A stretch of 64,000 nucleotides of DNA from positions 26,511,966 to 26,575,965 of the forward strand of contig CM064657.1 of NCBI GenBank assembly GCA_032717465.1, given 5' to 3'. Below the pieces are notes generated by a model. The model was not told the DNA's origin. It worked only from the letters and a program-made list of their open reading frames with translations, and did no database searches. A program made the position numbers and the translations under genes. The stretch is from Coenobita brevimanus. Taxonomy: Eukaryota > Arthropoda > Malacostraca > Decapoda > Coenobitidae. Below are positions 24,591 through 35,246 of this stretch, one piece after another; position 1 is the stretch's first letter; the number at the start of each line of letters is the position of its first letter.

Positions 24591-27418
24591 TATCTATCTA
24601 TCTAATGTCAGACGCCTCAATCCCGTTTGGGGTGGCCACAAACAAATCACCTCCAAGTCACCCTGTCCCCCGCCATTTCACTGCCCTGCTCCCAACTCAC
24701 ACCCCCCTCTCTCATATACCTCTCCACCCCATCCCTTCATCTCATCCTCGGCCTCCCCCTCCCTCTTCCCCCTCCCTCTTCCCCCCTCCACCTCACTCAC
24801 ATACACTCTCTTCGTCAGTCTTTCACCCTCCATCCTCTCCACATGGCCAAACCACCTCAGTGTGTTCCTCATAACGCTTCCTATCACATCCACATCCACA
24901 CCACAACACTCCTTTATATCCTCATTCGTCAGCCTGTCTCTCCACGTGACTCCACAAGCTCCTCTTAAATAACTCATTTCCACTGCTCTCACTCTTGACT
25001 TGTGTCCTTCCAACAATGTCCAAGCTTCACTTCCGTACGTTAGAGTTGGTATCACAATACTGTCATGTAGTAACTTTTTCACTTCCATGCTCACTTCCCT
25101 GTTTCTTATCACTGCTTTCAAAGAACCAGCAACCTTTCTTCCCTGCTGTACCCTTTCAAGCACTTCACCCTCCAAACCTCCATCCTTACTCATCACACTA
25201 CCCAAGTACTTAAACGTACTCACATTTTCCAATTCCCCACCATCCAACCTCGCTGTACATTCATTAACTTCACCTCTCTCAAAGACCATCACTTTACTCT
25301 TCCCTACATTCACCTTTAGATTCCGTTTCTTACACACTCTCTCAAACTCATCCACCAAGCCTTGCAGCTCCCCTTCGTCTTCACTCAAAAACACAGTATC
25401 ATCTGCAAACAACAGTACAGGGAGTTTCCAAACACTATCCTCTCTCACCAGGGCCACTCCAACATCCACTACCCTGCCTTGTACCTCTTTTATTACCCCA
25501 TCCATGTACAGATTGAACAACCATGGAGACATGACACATTCCTGTTTCAAACCAACTTTCAGAGAGAAAAATTCACTTAGTTCACCATCCACACGCACTG
25601 CAGCCTTCGCACCATCGTACATACTCTTAACAGCATTCAACAACTTCCCATCTACTCCATATATTCTTAACACTTTCCACAATCCTTGTCTATCCACCCT
25701 GTCATATGCTCCATCAATTCCTGGGGCTTTCCCCGATTTAACTTTCTTCATTGCTTCCACAACTTCTATCCTACTGATTTCTTCCTGTCTTCTCACCTCC
25801 CTCCTTCTCCTGGCCATTCCCCAGCCACTTATACTCGCATTACTTCCATCCTCTACATTCAACAATTCCTTAAAGTGTTCTCTCCATCTGCTCACTTTTT
25901 CTCCCTTCTCCACTAGTAATCTACCATTTTTATCTTTCACTCCCCTGCTAACTTCACTTCCACCCTGTCTTACTCTTTTCACCTCTCTCCAGAACATTTT
26001 CTTACAGTCCCTCCACTTTACACTCAAATTCCTTCCAAATTCCTCATCCACTCTCTTCTTACTTTCTCTTACTAATCTTTTCACCTCTCTCTTTCTTTCC
26101 ACATATAACTCTCTCTTCTGCCTCTCAACTTCTTCCACATCCCTATTTCTCATCCATTCATTGTATGCTTTCTTCTTTTGTGCCACAGCCTGTTTCACCT
26201 CTTCAGTCCACCACGCTGTTCCTTGCACCCCCCTCTGTCTTCACTTCCTTCCACACACATCACATCACATGCTGCACATATTTCTTCTGTAAATATCTTA
26301 CACACACCTTCCATGTCCCCCATCTGCTCCAATTCATATTTGCCCAATCGATCCTCCACTTCTCTCTTATACTCTGCCTTTTTCTCATCCTCTTGTAACA
26401 TTTCCACTCTCTTTGCAACTACTCCTTCCTCTCGTCTTTCCCTTCTTCTATTCCTCCATCTTACTTGCATTCTAATTCTGGCCACCACCAAGTAGTGGTC
26501 AGAAAGTCCACTCCCCCAACCTCTATACACTCTTGCATCCTTTACACATCTTCGCATCCTTTCATCCACACACACATAATCAATCATTGCCTTCCTCTCA
26601 TTCAGTTCACCACCCACCCTTCTCATCACTCGCCATGTATACCTGTGGATCATTTCATGCCTGAAGAGGGTATTGGCTATCACCAACCCCCTCCCAGCAC
26701 AAATGTCCACTAATGCACTCCCATTCTCATCTATCTCAGCAGGCACACCCCACTCGCCAACTATTCCATCCACCTTCACATTCCCAACTTTACCATTCAT
26801 ATCACCAATCAAAAACACTCTCTCATTCCTTCCAAACTTTTCCATGCACATTTCTACATTTGTCCAGAACTCTTCTCTCACTCTTCTAGCAAGATCTTGC
26901 GTTGGTGCATACACACACACACACAATCGCCCACATTTGTATTCCAACTTTCAACTTTACCCACACAATCCTTGACCCAACTGATCCATACTGTCTTATG
27001 CTCCTCTTCCATCTTTTACTCAGAACTATACATACTCCTTCCTTTGCCCTCTCATTCTCACCTACTCCTGCACATATACCCCATCCATACTCCCATTCTC
27101 TCACACTTTCTCCTCTCCATTTTGTTTCAGTTATTCCACATACATCCACTTTCGCACCCTCAAGCACCTGGACAATCTCTCTCTCTTTCACCCCATCATT
27201 CGCTCCCCTTACATTTCAAGTTCTAATTACCATGTCTTTTGTCCGGTCCTTGGTTGTCATCGTTTGGTCAGTCCTTGTCTGAGGCTTATTGTTTGTTTTT
27301 TTTAGTTAGTTGTTTTCTGGGGAGGGGCACTAACCCTCCGCCAACCCTTTTAGTCGCCTTTTACAACAAGCAGGGATACTGGGGGAGTATTCTTGAAAAA
27401 AAACCCTACCCCCAGGGG
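24591..27418 (-). mobile_element. RTE-2 LINE, full-length ends but internally deleted, innermost of the nest
   Basis: The tail lies at 24591-24604; the 5' end is at 27418 with CCCCCTGGGGGTAGGG, then GGCGACTAAAAGGG and GTTAGTGCCCCTCCCC. A perfect 12-bp duplication GTGTAATGGATC lies at 24579-24590 and 27419-27430. Endonuclease pieces are at 26886-27191 and 26195-26947 (FLIGDMNGKVGNVKVDG, GSGLSDHYLVVARI). Compared with the plus copy around 28250-28640, about 378 bp are missing from the reverse transcriptase. Confidence 0.9.
24678..26228 (-). CDS. RTE-2 reverse transcriptase frame with in-frame internal deletion
   Basis: 516 codons without a stop. It begins in the linker (MQGTAWWTEEVKQAVAQKKK), passes KVKSGKAPGIDGAYDRVDRQ and continues through [53 protein letters not shown] and [14 protein letters not shown]. 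Between KAPGID and AYDRVD, family members have about 126 more residues, including the IIIPLYKGKG and GFRKGRGCVDQIF motifs and the catalytic Asp of FMDLEKAYD. The FADD box remains. The deletion keeps the frame but should remove activity. Whether the frame is translated is unknown. Confidence 0.75.
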   Translation of the reverse strand: MQGTAWWTEEVKQAVAQKKKAYNEWMRNRDVEEVERQKRELYVERKREVKRLVRESKKRVDEEFGRNLSVKWRDCKKMFWREVKRVRQGGSEVSRGVKDKNGRLLVEKGEKVSRWREHFKELLNVEDGSNASISGWGMARRRREVRRQEEISRIEVVEAMKKVKSGKAPGIDGAYDRVDRQGLWKVLRIYGVDGKLLNAVKSMYDGAKAAVRVDGELSEFFSLKVGLKQECVMSPWLFNLYMDGVIKEVQGRVVDVGVALVREDSVWKLPVLLFADDTVFLSEDEGELQGLVDEFERVCKKRNLKVNVGKSKVMVFERGEVNECTARLDGGELENVSTFKYLGSVMSKDGGLEGEVLERVQQGRKVAGSLKAVIRNREVSMEVKKLLHDSIVIPTLTYGSEAWTLLEGHKSRVRAVEMSYLRGACGVTWRDRLTNEDIKECCGVDVDVIGSVMRNTLRWFGHVERMEGERLTKRVYVSEVEGGRGRGKREGEAEDEMKGWGGEVYERGGCELGAGQ

Positions 27419-28204
27419 GTGTAATGGATCCAAGAGTTTACAGAGGTTGGGGGAGTGGACTTTCTGACCACTACTTGGTGGTAGCCAGAATTAGAATTCA
27501 AGTAAGATGGAGGAATAGAAGAAGGGAAAGACAAGAGGAAGCAGTAGTTGCAAGGAGAGTGGAAATGTTACAAGAGGATGAGAAAAAGGCAGAGTATAAG
27601 AGAGAAGTGGAGGAACGATTGGGCAAATATGAATTGGAGCTGTTGGGAGACGTGGAAGGTGTGTGTTCGATATTTACAGAAGAAACATGTGCAGCATGTG
27701 ATGTGGTGTGTGGAAGAAAAAGAAGACAGAGGGGGGTGCAAGGAACAGCGTGGTGGACTGAAGAGGTGAAACAGGCTGTGGCACAAAAGAAGAAAGCATA
27801 CAATGAATGGATGAGAAATAGGGGCGTGGAAGAAGTTGAGAGGCAGAAGAGAGAGTTATATGTAGAAAGAAAGAGAGAGGTGAAAAGATTAGTAAGAGAG
27901 AGTAAGAAGAGAGTGCATGAGGAATTTGGAAGGAATTTGAGTGTAAAGTGGAGGGACTGTAAGAAAATGTTTCTGGAAAGAGGTGAAAAGAGTAAGACAG
28001 GGTGGAAGTGAAGTTAGCAGGGGAGTGAAAGATAAAAATGGTAGATTACTAGTGGAGAAGGGAGAAAAAGTGAGCAGATGGAGAGAACACTTTAAGGAAT
28101 TGTTGAAAGTAGAGGATGGAAATAATGCGAGTATAAGTGGCCGGGGAATGGCTGGGAGAAGGAGGGAGGTGTGAAGACAGGAAGAAATCAGTAAGATAAA
28201 AGTT

Positions 28205-29380
28205 GTGGAAGCAATGAAGAAAGTTAAATCGGGGAAAGCTCCAGGAATTGATAGAGTATGTGGTGAAATGCTGAAGCATGGGGGAGAGATAGTAGTAGAA
28301 TGGATGTGGAAGATGTGCAGATTGGCCTGGGAGGAAGGTAGAGTCCCGGAGGATTGGAAGTCAGGTATAATTATTCCCTTGTACAAAGGAAAAGGGGAAA
28401 AAGAAGTCTGTGGTAATCATACGGGCATTTGTCTTCTTAGTATAATAGGAAAAGTGTATAGTAGGATACTTATTGACAGAGTTAGAGAAAGAACAGAGAA
28501 ATTAGTTGGAGAAGAACAGGGAGGCTTTAGGAAGGGAAGAGGTTGTGTAGATCAGATATTCATTCTTAGATCTTTAGTGGAAAAGTTTCTAGAGAAGGGA
28601 AAGAAGTTGTATGTGGCTTTCATGGATTTGGAGAAAGCATATGACAGGGTGGATGGACAAGGATTGTGGAAAGTGTTAAGAATATATGGAGTAGATGGGA
28701 AGTTGTTGAATGCTGTGAAGAGTATGTACGATGGTGCGAAGGCTGCAGTGCGTGTGGATGGTGAACTAAGTGAATTTTTCTCTCTGAAAGTTGGGTTGAA
28801 ACAGGGATGTGTCATGTCTCCATGGTTGTTCAATCTGTACATGGATGGGGTAATAAAAGAGGTACAAGGTAGGGTAGTAGATGTTGGAGTGGCCCTGGTG
28901 AGAGAGGATAGTGTTTGGAAACTCCCTGTACTGTTGTTTGCAGATGATACTTTGTTGTTGAGTGAAGACGAAGGAGAGCTGCAAGGCTTGGTGGATGAGT
29001 TTGGGAGTGTGTGTAAGAAACGGAATCTAAAGGTGAATGTAGGGAAGAGTAAAGTGATGGTCTTTGAGAGAGGTGAAGGCAGTGAATGTACAGCGAGGTT
29101 GGATGGTGAGGAATTGGAAAATGTGAGTACGTTTAAGTATTTGGGTAGTGTGATGAGCAAGGATGGAGGTCTGGAGGGTGAAGTGCTTGAAAGGGTACAG
29201 CAGGGAAGAAAGGTTGCTGGTTCTTTGAAAGCAGTGATAAGTAACAGGGAAGTGAGCATGGAAGTGAAAAAGTTACTACATGACAGTATTGTGATACCAA
29301 CTCTAACGTACGGAAGTGAAGCTTGGACACTGTTGGAAGTGAAGCTTGGACACTGTTGGAAGGACACAAGTCAAGAGTGA
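28205..29380 (+). pseudogene. RTE-2 reverse transcriptase, intact catalytic core, frameshifted C-terminus
   Basis: A 391-residue frame with all polymerase motifs in order: SGIIIPLYKGKG, GGFRKGRGCVDQIFI, FMDLEKAYDRVD, GLKQGCVMSPWLFNL, LLFADDTLLLSED and [14 protein letters not shown]. The 23-bp duplication near its end diverts it. The natural C-terminus ([20 protein letters not shown] to CGHPKWD) follows in the frame 29323-29739. The endonuclease and linker lie upstream in the frame 27424-28011. Confidence 0.8.
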
Positions 29381-30150
29381 GAGCAGTGGAAATGAGTTAT
29401 TTAAGAGGAGCCTGTGGAGTCACATGGAGAGACAGGCTGATGAATGAGGATATAAAGGAGCGTTGTGGTGTTGATGTGGATGTGATAGGAACCGTTATGA
29501 GGAACACACTGAGGTGGTTTGGCCATGTGGAGAGGATGGAGGGTGAAAGACTGACGAAGAGAGTGTATGTGAGTGAGGTGGAGGGGGGAAGAGGGAGGGG
29601 GAGGCCGAGGATGAGATGGAGGGATGGGGTGGAGAGGTATATGAGAGAGGGGAGTGTGAGTCGGGAGCAGGGCAGTGAAATGGCGGGGGACAGGGCGACG
29701 TGGAGACGATTTGTTTGTGGCCACCCCAAATGGGATTGAGGCATCTGGCAATAGATAGATAGATAGATGTGTTGTTTAAATGACACTGATGTATTGTATG
29801 TTACACCGAGGATTTTGGGTATGTGTGTGTGTGTGGTAGGGGAGTGTTGTTTATGGTGAGGTGTGGGATGTGACTGTGTTCTGCTGTCCAGTTTGTGAGA
29901 AGAGTCACTGTAGATTTGGCTGGGGCTATTTTGAGCCTGTTTGTGGTGAACCATTCGTGTAGTGTGTTGAGGTAAGGTTGAATGACGTGTGCAGCTGTGT
30001 TGTCCGGTAGGGAGTTATTTAGGTGGCTTTCAGAGTCAGGCTGGGTTAGGGTCCATAAGTACCAGTCCTGCAGTCAGAGGCCCACTTTCCGGATGGGACC
30101 GCTTTCTGGACATGCCTTTGGCTCTATTACATCGGGTAGTGGAGGGATTA

Positions 30151-30354
<204 letters not shown>

Positions 30355-31036
30355 GAGAGGTGAAGTCAGTGAATGTACAGCGAGGTTGGATGGTGAGGAA
30401 TTGGAAAATGTGAGTACGTTTAAGTACTTGGGTAGTGTGATGAGTAAGGATGGAGGTTTGGAGGGTGAAGTGCTTGAAAGGGTACAGCAGGGAAGAAAGG
30501 TTGCTGGTTCTTTGAAAGCAGTGATAAGAAACAGGGAAGTGAGCATGGAAGTTAAAAAGTTACTACATGACAGTATTGTGATACCAATTCTAACATATGG
30601 AAGTGGAGCTTGGATGCTGTTGGAAGGACACAAGTCAAGAGTGAGAGCAGTGGAAATGAGTTATTTAAGAGGAGCCTGTGTAGTCACATGGAGAGACAGG
30701 CTGACAAATGAGGATATAAAGAAGCATTGTGGTGTGGATGTGGATGTGATAGGAAGCGTTATGAGGAACACACTGAGGTGGTTTGGCCATGTGGAGAGGA
30801 TGGAGGGTGAAAGACTGATGAAGAGAGTGTATGTGAGTGAGGTGGAGGGGGGAAGAGGGAGGGGGAGGCCGAGGATGAGATGGAGGGATGGGGTGGAGAG
30901 GTATATGAGAGAGGGGGGGGTGTGAGTTGGGAGCAGGGCAGTGAAATGGCAGGGGACAGGGCGACGTGGAGACGATTTGTTTGTGGCCACCCCAAACGGC
31001 ATTGAGGCATCTGGCAATAGATAGATAGATAGATAT
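30355..31036 (+). mobile_element. RTE-2 LINE 3' fragment
   Basis: Starts [20 protein letters not shown] after the TA array and runs to the family 3' end and a TAGA tail at about 31017-31034. The frame 30386-30925 is open until an extra G in a G run near 30912-30919 shifts it. The natural terminus reads GGCATTGAGGCATCTGGCAA. Confidence 0.85.
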
Positions 31037-31038
31037 AT

Positions 31039-31070
<32 letters not shown>

Positions 31071-31245
31071 CATTCATTGCCAGACGTCATGTATCCCAGA
31101 CGGGGTGGCCAATGGCTTAGAGTTAATTGTTTTACAGGGAGGGGCACTAATCCTCCACCAACCCCACTTGACACGTAGGGATGCCAACAGCATCTGGTGT
31201 TCCCAGTCGGTCACCCATCCAAGTACTAACCAGACCCAACGTTGC

Positions 31246-31249
<4 letters not shown>
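31071..31249 (-). mobile_element. 5S-rRNA-headed SINE with RTE-2-type tail
   Basis: On the minus strand, 31249-31183 reads TTAAGCAACGTTGGGTCTGG, then TTAGTACTTGGATGGGTGAC and ends GCTGTTGGC. This matches the 3' half of 5S rRNA, including the internal promoter region and the RNA's 3' end. It is followed by GTTGGTGGAGGATTAGTGCC (RTE-2 5' UTR-like) and GGCCACCCCGTCTGGGATAC, then GACGTCTGGCAATGAATGAT (RTE-2 3'-end-like). The first about 45 nt of the 5S head are missing at the TA array. This is SINE3-type architecture, not a functional 5S gene. Confidence 0.85.
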
Positions 31250-31284
<35 letters not shown>

Positions 31285-31328
31285 TATATATATTTATACT
31301 GTATATATATACCTGTATATATATATAT

Positions 31329-31825
31329 AGTGGTCCCTCGTGTTTAGCAATTTAATTACAGTAGTCTGGTGAAGCCATCACTAAATGAGAAATCGGTAAT
31401 GCCAAGCGTACTTTATATGGGAAAAATATCAATTAATCTGCGCTCATCCTCCAAGTCACCCTTTTGACCCCCAGTTTGCTACTTTAAGTGCTGAAGATGA
31501 AACACAGTGTATTAGCGATACATTATACAGATACAGTAATGTTTGGATATACATCTGCTCACCAACAAAAAATGCCAAACATTCAGCACTGTGAGGGAAA
31601 AAAAAGCACCTAAGGTCGCCAGATGCTCACAACAATGGCAACAATGGTGGCCTGGTGGGGGAAGGGCAAGGCATTATGGGACTGTCATGAGCATGGCGCG
31701 ATGTCACACCCCACATCGCTAAACTCGTAAGACAATTGCTAAATGTGTGGGATTGGTACCTTTCTTAATCTATCGCTAAACACAAAAACTGCTAACATGA
31801 AACATACTAAATGCGAGAGACCACT
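31329..31825. mobile_element. MITE with AGTGGTCYCTCG termini
   Basis: The left end AGTGGTCCCTCGTGTTTAGC and the complement of the right end (AGTGGTCTCTCGCATTTAGT) are inverted repeats, both embedded in TA arrays. The 497-bp interior has no coding frame. A pogo/Tigger-like MITE is the best guess. Confidence 0.65.
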
Positions 31826-31834
31826 ATATATATA

Positions 31835-31892
<58 letters not shown>

Positions 31893-32640
31893 CATACATA
31901 CACAGTGAATGTCCAATTATTCGACGCCTGATTATTCAGTAGACCTGATATTTGGGCAGTTTTAAGAAATACTGTAGTCCCATTTATGAAAGTCTTTGAT
32001 AGTTCGGCAGATATTCCAAATCATTTTGGCAGTCCAGGAAATGTTATTTGTGACTTTTAGGCCTACTGTGTCATTACACTTGTATACAGTATATTCACTA
32101 ATTTCTATATTTTTCAGATTCAGGTATAGCACTGTACTGATTACAGTATTGTACAGTATCATACAGTACAGTAACCCCCCAAATCAGTGAGGGTTATGTT
32201 CAAGACTCCCTCACTAATTCTTGATGCCATCGTGAAAATTACATTTACCGGTAATTGCATAGCCTATGGACCACTGATACTGTAATGCATTACCCATTTT
32301 TAAATGTTTCTTGGTAAATCTGTTTCCCCGTTCTTTTTAGTTGTTAAGCTGTGACAACTCGTTTGATTCATCAGCATAATGGCGCTAACCTAACCTAACT
32401 TACTTTAACTGTACATTATCTATTAATTTAACCAAAACTAACCTAATCCACAGTTGGGAAATTAGGAAACGAAATCCATCTTTAAGTACATAGAGTAAGT
32501 TCCTTCCACGGGGCCGGAAACAAACAACTGTAGGTATGGCTTAACACAGTGATTCTCAGACTATGGGTTGCGATCCACCTTTGGGTCGTGAGAGGAATTT
32601 TGATGGGTCACAGGTAAATAGAATATGCCTGATGGTTTCA

Positions 32641-33147
32641 TCCATCCATCATCCAATTCTATATTGCCCCATGCGGAGCGTAGGAGCCCAGGGCTAGGCA
32701 AGTTGGTCCTGACATTTAAAATGACAGTGACCAGCCTCACTCATCACTGAGTGGCATTGCGTGAGCAATAAACCCCAACCACCCCTTGGATATAAACCTT
32801 CACCCGCTCAATCCAATTGAAGTGCTGTAGTTACCCACTAAACCACCAGGTGCCAAAATTTGGTTATATGGTTATCACCCAGCATAGTAAATGGTTTCCT
32901 GGTGTACAGGAAACCATCTGACTTGTCACTCAGTGTAGAGTCACCCATAGGCAGAAGGAAGAGGAACAAATGAAGGGAAGAAAGACAGAAGAGGGAGTGT
33001 AAAGTACCCGTAGGCAGAAGGACGAGGAAAGAATGAAGAGAAGACAGAAGAGGATGGGAGGAAAGAAGGATGGAGGTAAGGAAAGGGCAGACCCCTGAGA
33101 ACAGCACTACATTGAGTGAGTGGATGGTGAGCTCCCCCACCTACCAC
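32641..33147 (-). mobile_element. W SINE, copy 2
   Basis: Full-length minus copy from the tail (TCCATCCATCATCC on the plus strand) to the head end CCCCCACCTACCAC. TTTCA occurs on both sides (32636-32640 and 33148-33152), a possible short target duplication inside the hAT MITE. Confidence 0.78.
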
Positions 33148-33227
33148 TTTCAATGTATTTTCTTTACCTGATTGAAACTGTAATTTTCCTTATTACACTA
33201 TTAGCATTTTCATAATAACTACGACAG

Positions 33228-33360
33228 GCTATATGAGAGAGGGGTGTGTCAGTTGGGAGCGGGGCAGCGAAATAGCGGGGGACAGGGCGACGTGGAGGCA
33301 ATTTGTTTGTGGCCACCCCAAACGGGATTGAGATGTCTGGCAATAGATGGATAGATAGAT
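33228..33360 (+). mobile_element. RTE-2 LINE 3' stub
   Basis: About 130 bp beginning TATATGAGAGAGGGGTGTGT and ending GGGATTGAGATGTCTGGCAA with a TAGA tail, inserted in the hAT MITE. Confidence 0.8.
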
Positions 33361-34249
33361 ACACTATATTCCGGTTACTTTCTCTCTCTACCCTGTGGGT
33401 CGCGAGGTCTTGAAATATTCCAGCTAGGGTTGCACACTAAAAAGTTTGAGAACTGCTGACTTAACAGTTTAACCACTCAATGGTGTGGGTTCAAAAATTT
33501 GCATGAACTCCTGGCATTCCAGAACAATTTTTAACGAGTTTTAAATCAATTTATTTTTCTTAAAGATGTGAAGCAAATCATCTCATGCACCCAGCAAGGT
33601 GTTTTTTTTTTGCTTCCTGAACCCATCCATTAATTCACTGTGATTCACGGAAGAATTAATAAAATTACGGTGCATGTGCCATATAAGCAAAATCATCTAA
33701 GATTAAGTGACTACCTGACTGCTTGGAATGGTAGTGTAGTCATGTAAACATACCATTGACCTTTGTTCCCTTCCCATAATTGTTCACAATTTTTTATAGC
33801 TCGCGTTAACTTGACATTACTGACACGAGTACTGTAAAGGGTTGTTCATTGCCAGAGGTTATTAAGGGGTTAATGGAATACACATTACTATTTGCATCAA
33901 TACTCTCTCTTTCCCATACACACACAAAAACGAACAAAAGAATGAGTGCTAAATGTATTTTTAACTTTCAGCAAAAAGATCTTGCAAATTAAATTCATAT
34001 TCCTCCAGTTTATTTTCTGTATTTTTCCAACTATCTTTTTAGAAAGAAATCTCTGATTAGCAAAGTTGTTAATTATGAGTTTGAAAATTATGGGGTTCTA
34101 CTGAACATGGTAATATCTCCAGACACATTTGTACTGATATAAGTACAGTACAACCTTGATTTAATGGACTTCAGTATACTGGAATCTGCTTTAACTGGAA
34201 CTGAGGACTCAATGGGACAAAATTCTTATATTATATATCGGGAAAAGTC

Positions 34250-35195
34250 CGGAGGTGATGAGTGATAAGGGAAATGGTGCAGAGCGTTGGCTGTGAGCAT
34301 CATGCCTTGAGAGTAAATGTAGAAAAGAGTAATGTGATGGTAATTAAGAGAGAAGGTGACTCTCGGTGTGATGTTACAGTGAATGCAGAGAGACTGGAAT
34401 TGATGAGAGTGTTCAAATACCTGGGTACTGTGATAGAGAGGAGAGGAACAGGTGCAAAAGAAGTGGAACATAGAGTGACACAAGGAAGGAAAGTACCTGG
34501 TGTTATGAAGGCACTGATAAGAAACTGAAGATTGAGTGTTGCAGCTGCACTAGGCTTACACGAATGAGTGTTAGTGCCAACTTTAACATACGAATGTAAG
34601 ACTATGGTGTGCCAGGAACGAAAAGTCATGAATGAATACAGTGGAGATGGGACTGCTGAGGAATGTATGTAGTGTACAGAGAATGGATAGGATACAAAAT
34701 AATGTGATTTGTGAAAGATGCAGAGTGAGGAAGTCTGTGGATACCAGAATCGATGAGAGTGTACCGAGATGGTATGGTCTGGTGGAGAGAACAGATAACA
34801 ACAGAATGGTGAAAATGGTATATCTGAGTAAATTTGAAGGAGGAGGTGAGGCAGGTCAAGGTGAAGGTGGAGGGATATGGTGGGTGAGGCTAGGGGACTG
34901 ACAAGAGATCGAGTTGGCTGTATCAATGATGTGAAAAGTAGTGCATGATCAGGGATTTGGCACCCTTCTAACTTGGCAGCATTCGGACTGACTCTATCGG
35001 ATACATTTATGTGAAGCTACAGAATGTGGTGAAAGTTTTTGATGTATCAGATAGAGACAGGATTCCGAGGGCTTGAATGATGAGTGAATGGAAGCGTGGC
35101 CCATTCGACTGGGCAAACTTGGGCTGTCTGGACGTTGCTACTCCTCACGCTGCTCTAGGATGGGAAAGGAGGTCTGGATGATGATGATACAGATA
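34250..35195 (+). mobile_element. RTE-6 LINE, 3' third, degraded
   Basis: The frame 34262-34528 (LRVNVEKSNVMVIKREGD, then FKYLGTVIERRGTGAKEVEH) is the segment after the catalytic box. Later pieces (GLVERTDNNRMVKMVYLSKF) are in other frames with several stops. It continues where the RTE-6 copy at 39006-42575 stops, so together they outline one family. The 3' end is a GATGATGATACAGATAATA stretch before a TA array. Confidence 0.65.
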
Positions 35196-35204
35196 ATATA
35201 CAGT

Positions 35205-35246
<42 letters not shown>

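Larger units (their letters stand above)
24558..29765 (+). mobile_element. RTE-2 LINE nested in the R1-like LINE, split by a second RTE-2
   Basis: Starts in the endonuclease (VDERMRRCVMD at 24558-24590), is interrupted, resumes at 27431 (PRVYRGWGSGLSDHYLVVAR) and runs to the TAGA tail at about 29752-29765. GATGTGTTG is present at 24549-24557 and 29766-29774; the first bases overlap the tail. The R1-like reading frame is continuous across the join (SFKQH to ITNIKNK), so the site is certain. It contains a 23-bp tandem duplication at 29316-29361 that shifts the frame. Confidence 0.85.
23638..30005 (-). mobile_element. R1/I-like LINE, 5'-truncated, nested in Z and itself interrupted
   Basis: LINE sequence occupies 23638-24548 and 29775-30005. 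The 3' tail is an AGT/ACT trinucleotide array at 23638-23650. The flanking duplication is GGTAGGGAGT, or 15 bp with two mismatches. The piece at 29775-30005 encodes HEWFTTNRLKIAPAKS and KILGVTYNTSVSFKQH, the segment following the catalytic box in R1/I/Jockey-type reverse transcriptases. The protein continues across the nest at 24548 with ITNIKNKITPRLSAVTSLAH. Confidence 0.8.
32547..33458. mobile_element. hAT-type MITE nested in P, carrying a SINE and a LINE stub
   Basis: The left end CAGTGATTCTCAGACTATGG and the complement of the right end (CAGCAGTTCTCAAACTTTTT) form the short inverted repeats typical of hAT elements. They are flanked by 8-bp duplications GCTTAACA (32539-32546) and ACTTAACA (33459-33466), seven of eight identical. 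GGGTCGTGAGAGG and GGGTCGCGAGG stretches lie subterminally. Without its two insertions the element would be about 270 bp. Confidence 0.8.
31903..34146 (+). mobile_element. P-family element, second copy, right end degraded
   Basis: Begins CAGTGAATGTCCAATTATTC, parallel to the P start at 8757, and shares the CCAGGAAATGTTATTTGTGA, TACCGGTAATTGCATAGCC and AACCTAACCTAAC blocks and, at 33540-33970, the arm with GATGTGAAG and TTCCCATAATTGTTCACAA. It is split by a hAT MITE at 32547-33458. At 34147 another pogo-like terminus (CAGTACAACCTTGATTTAAT) begins and is lost near 34230. Confidence 0.6.

Noticed and set aside
31183..31249. A functional 5S rRNA gene
   Set aside because: Only the 3' half is present, it carries changes, and it is fused to a SINE body with a tail.
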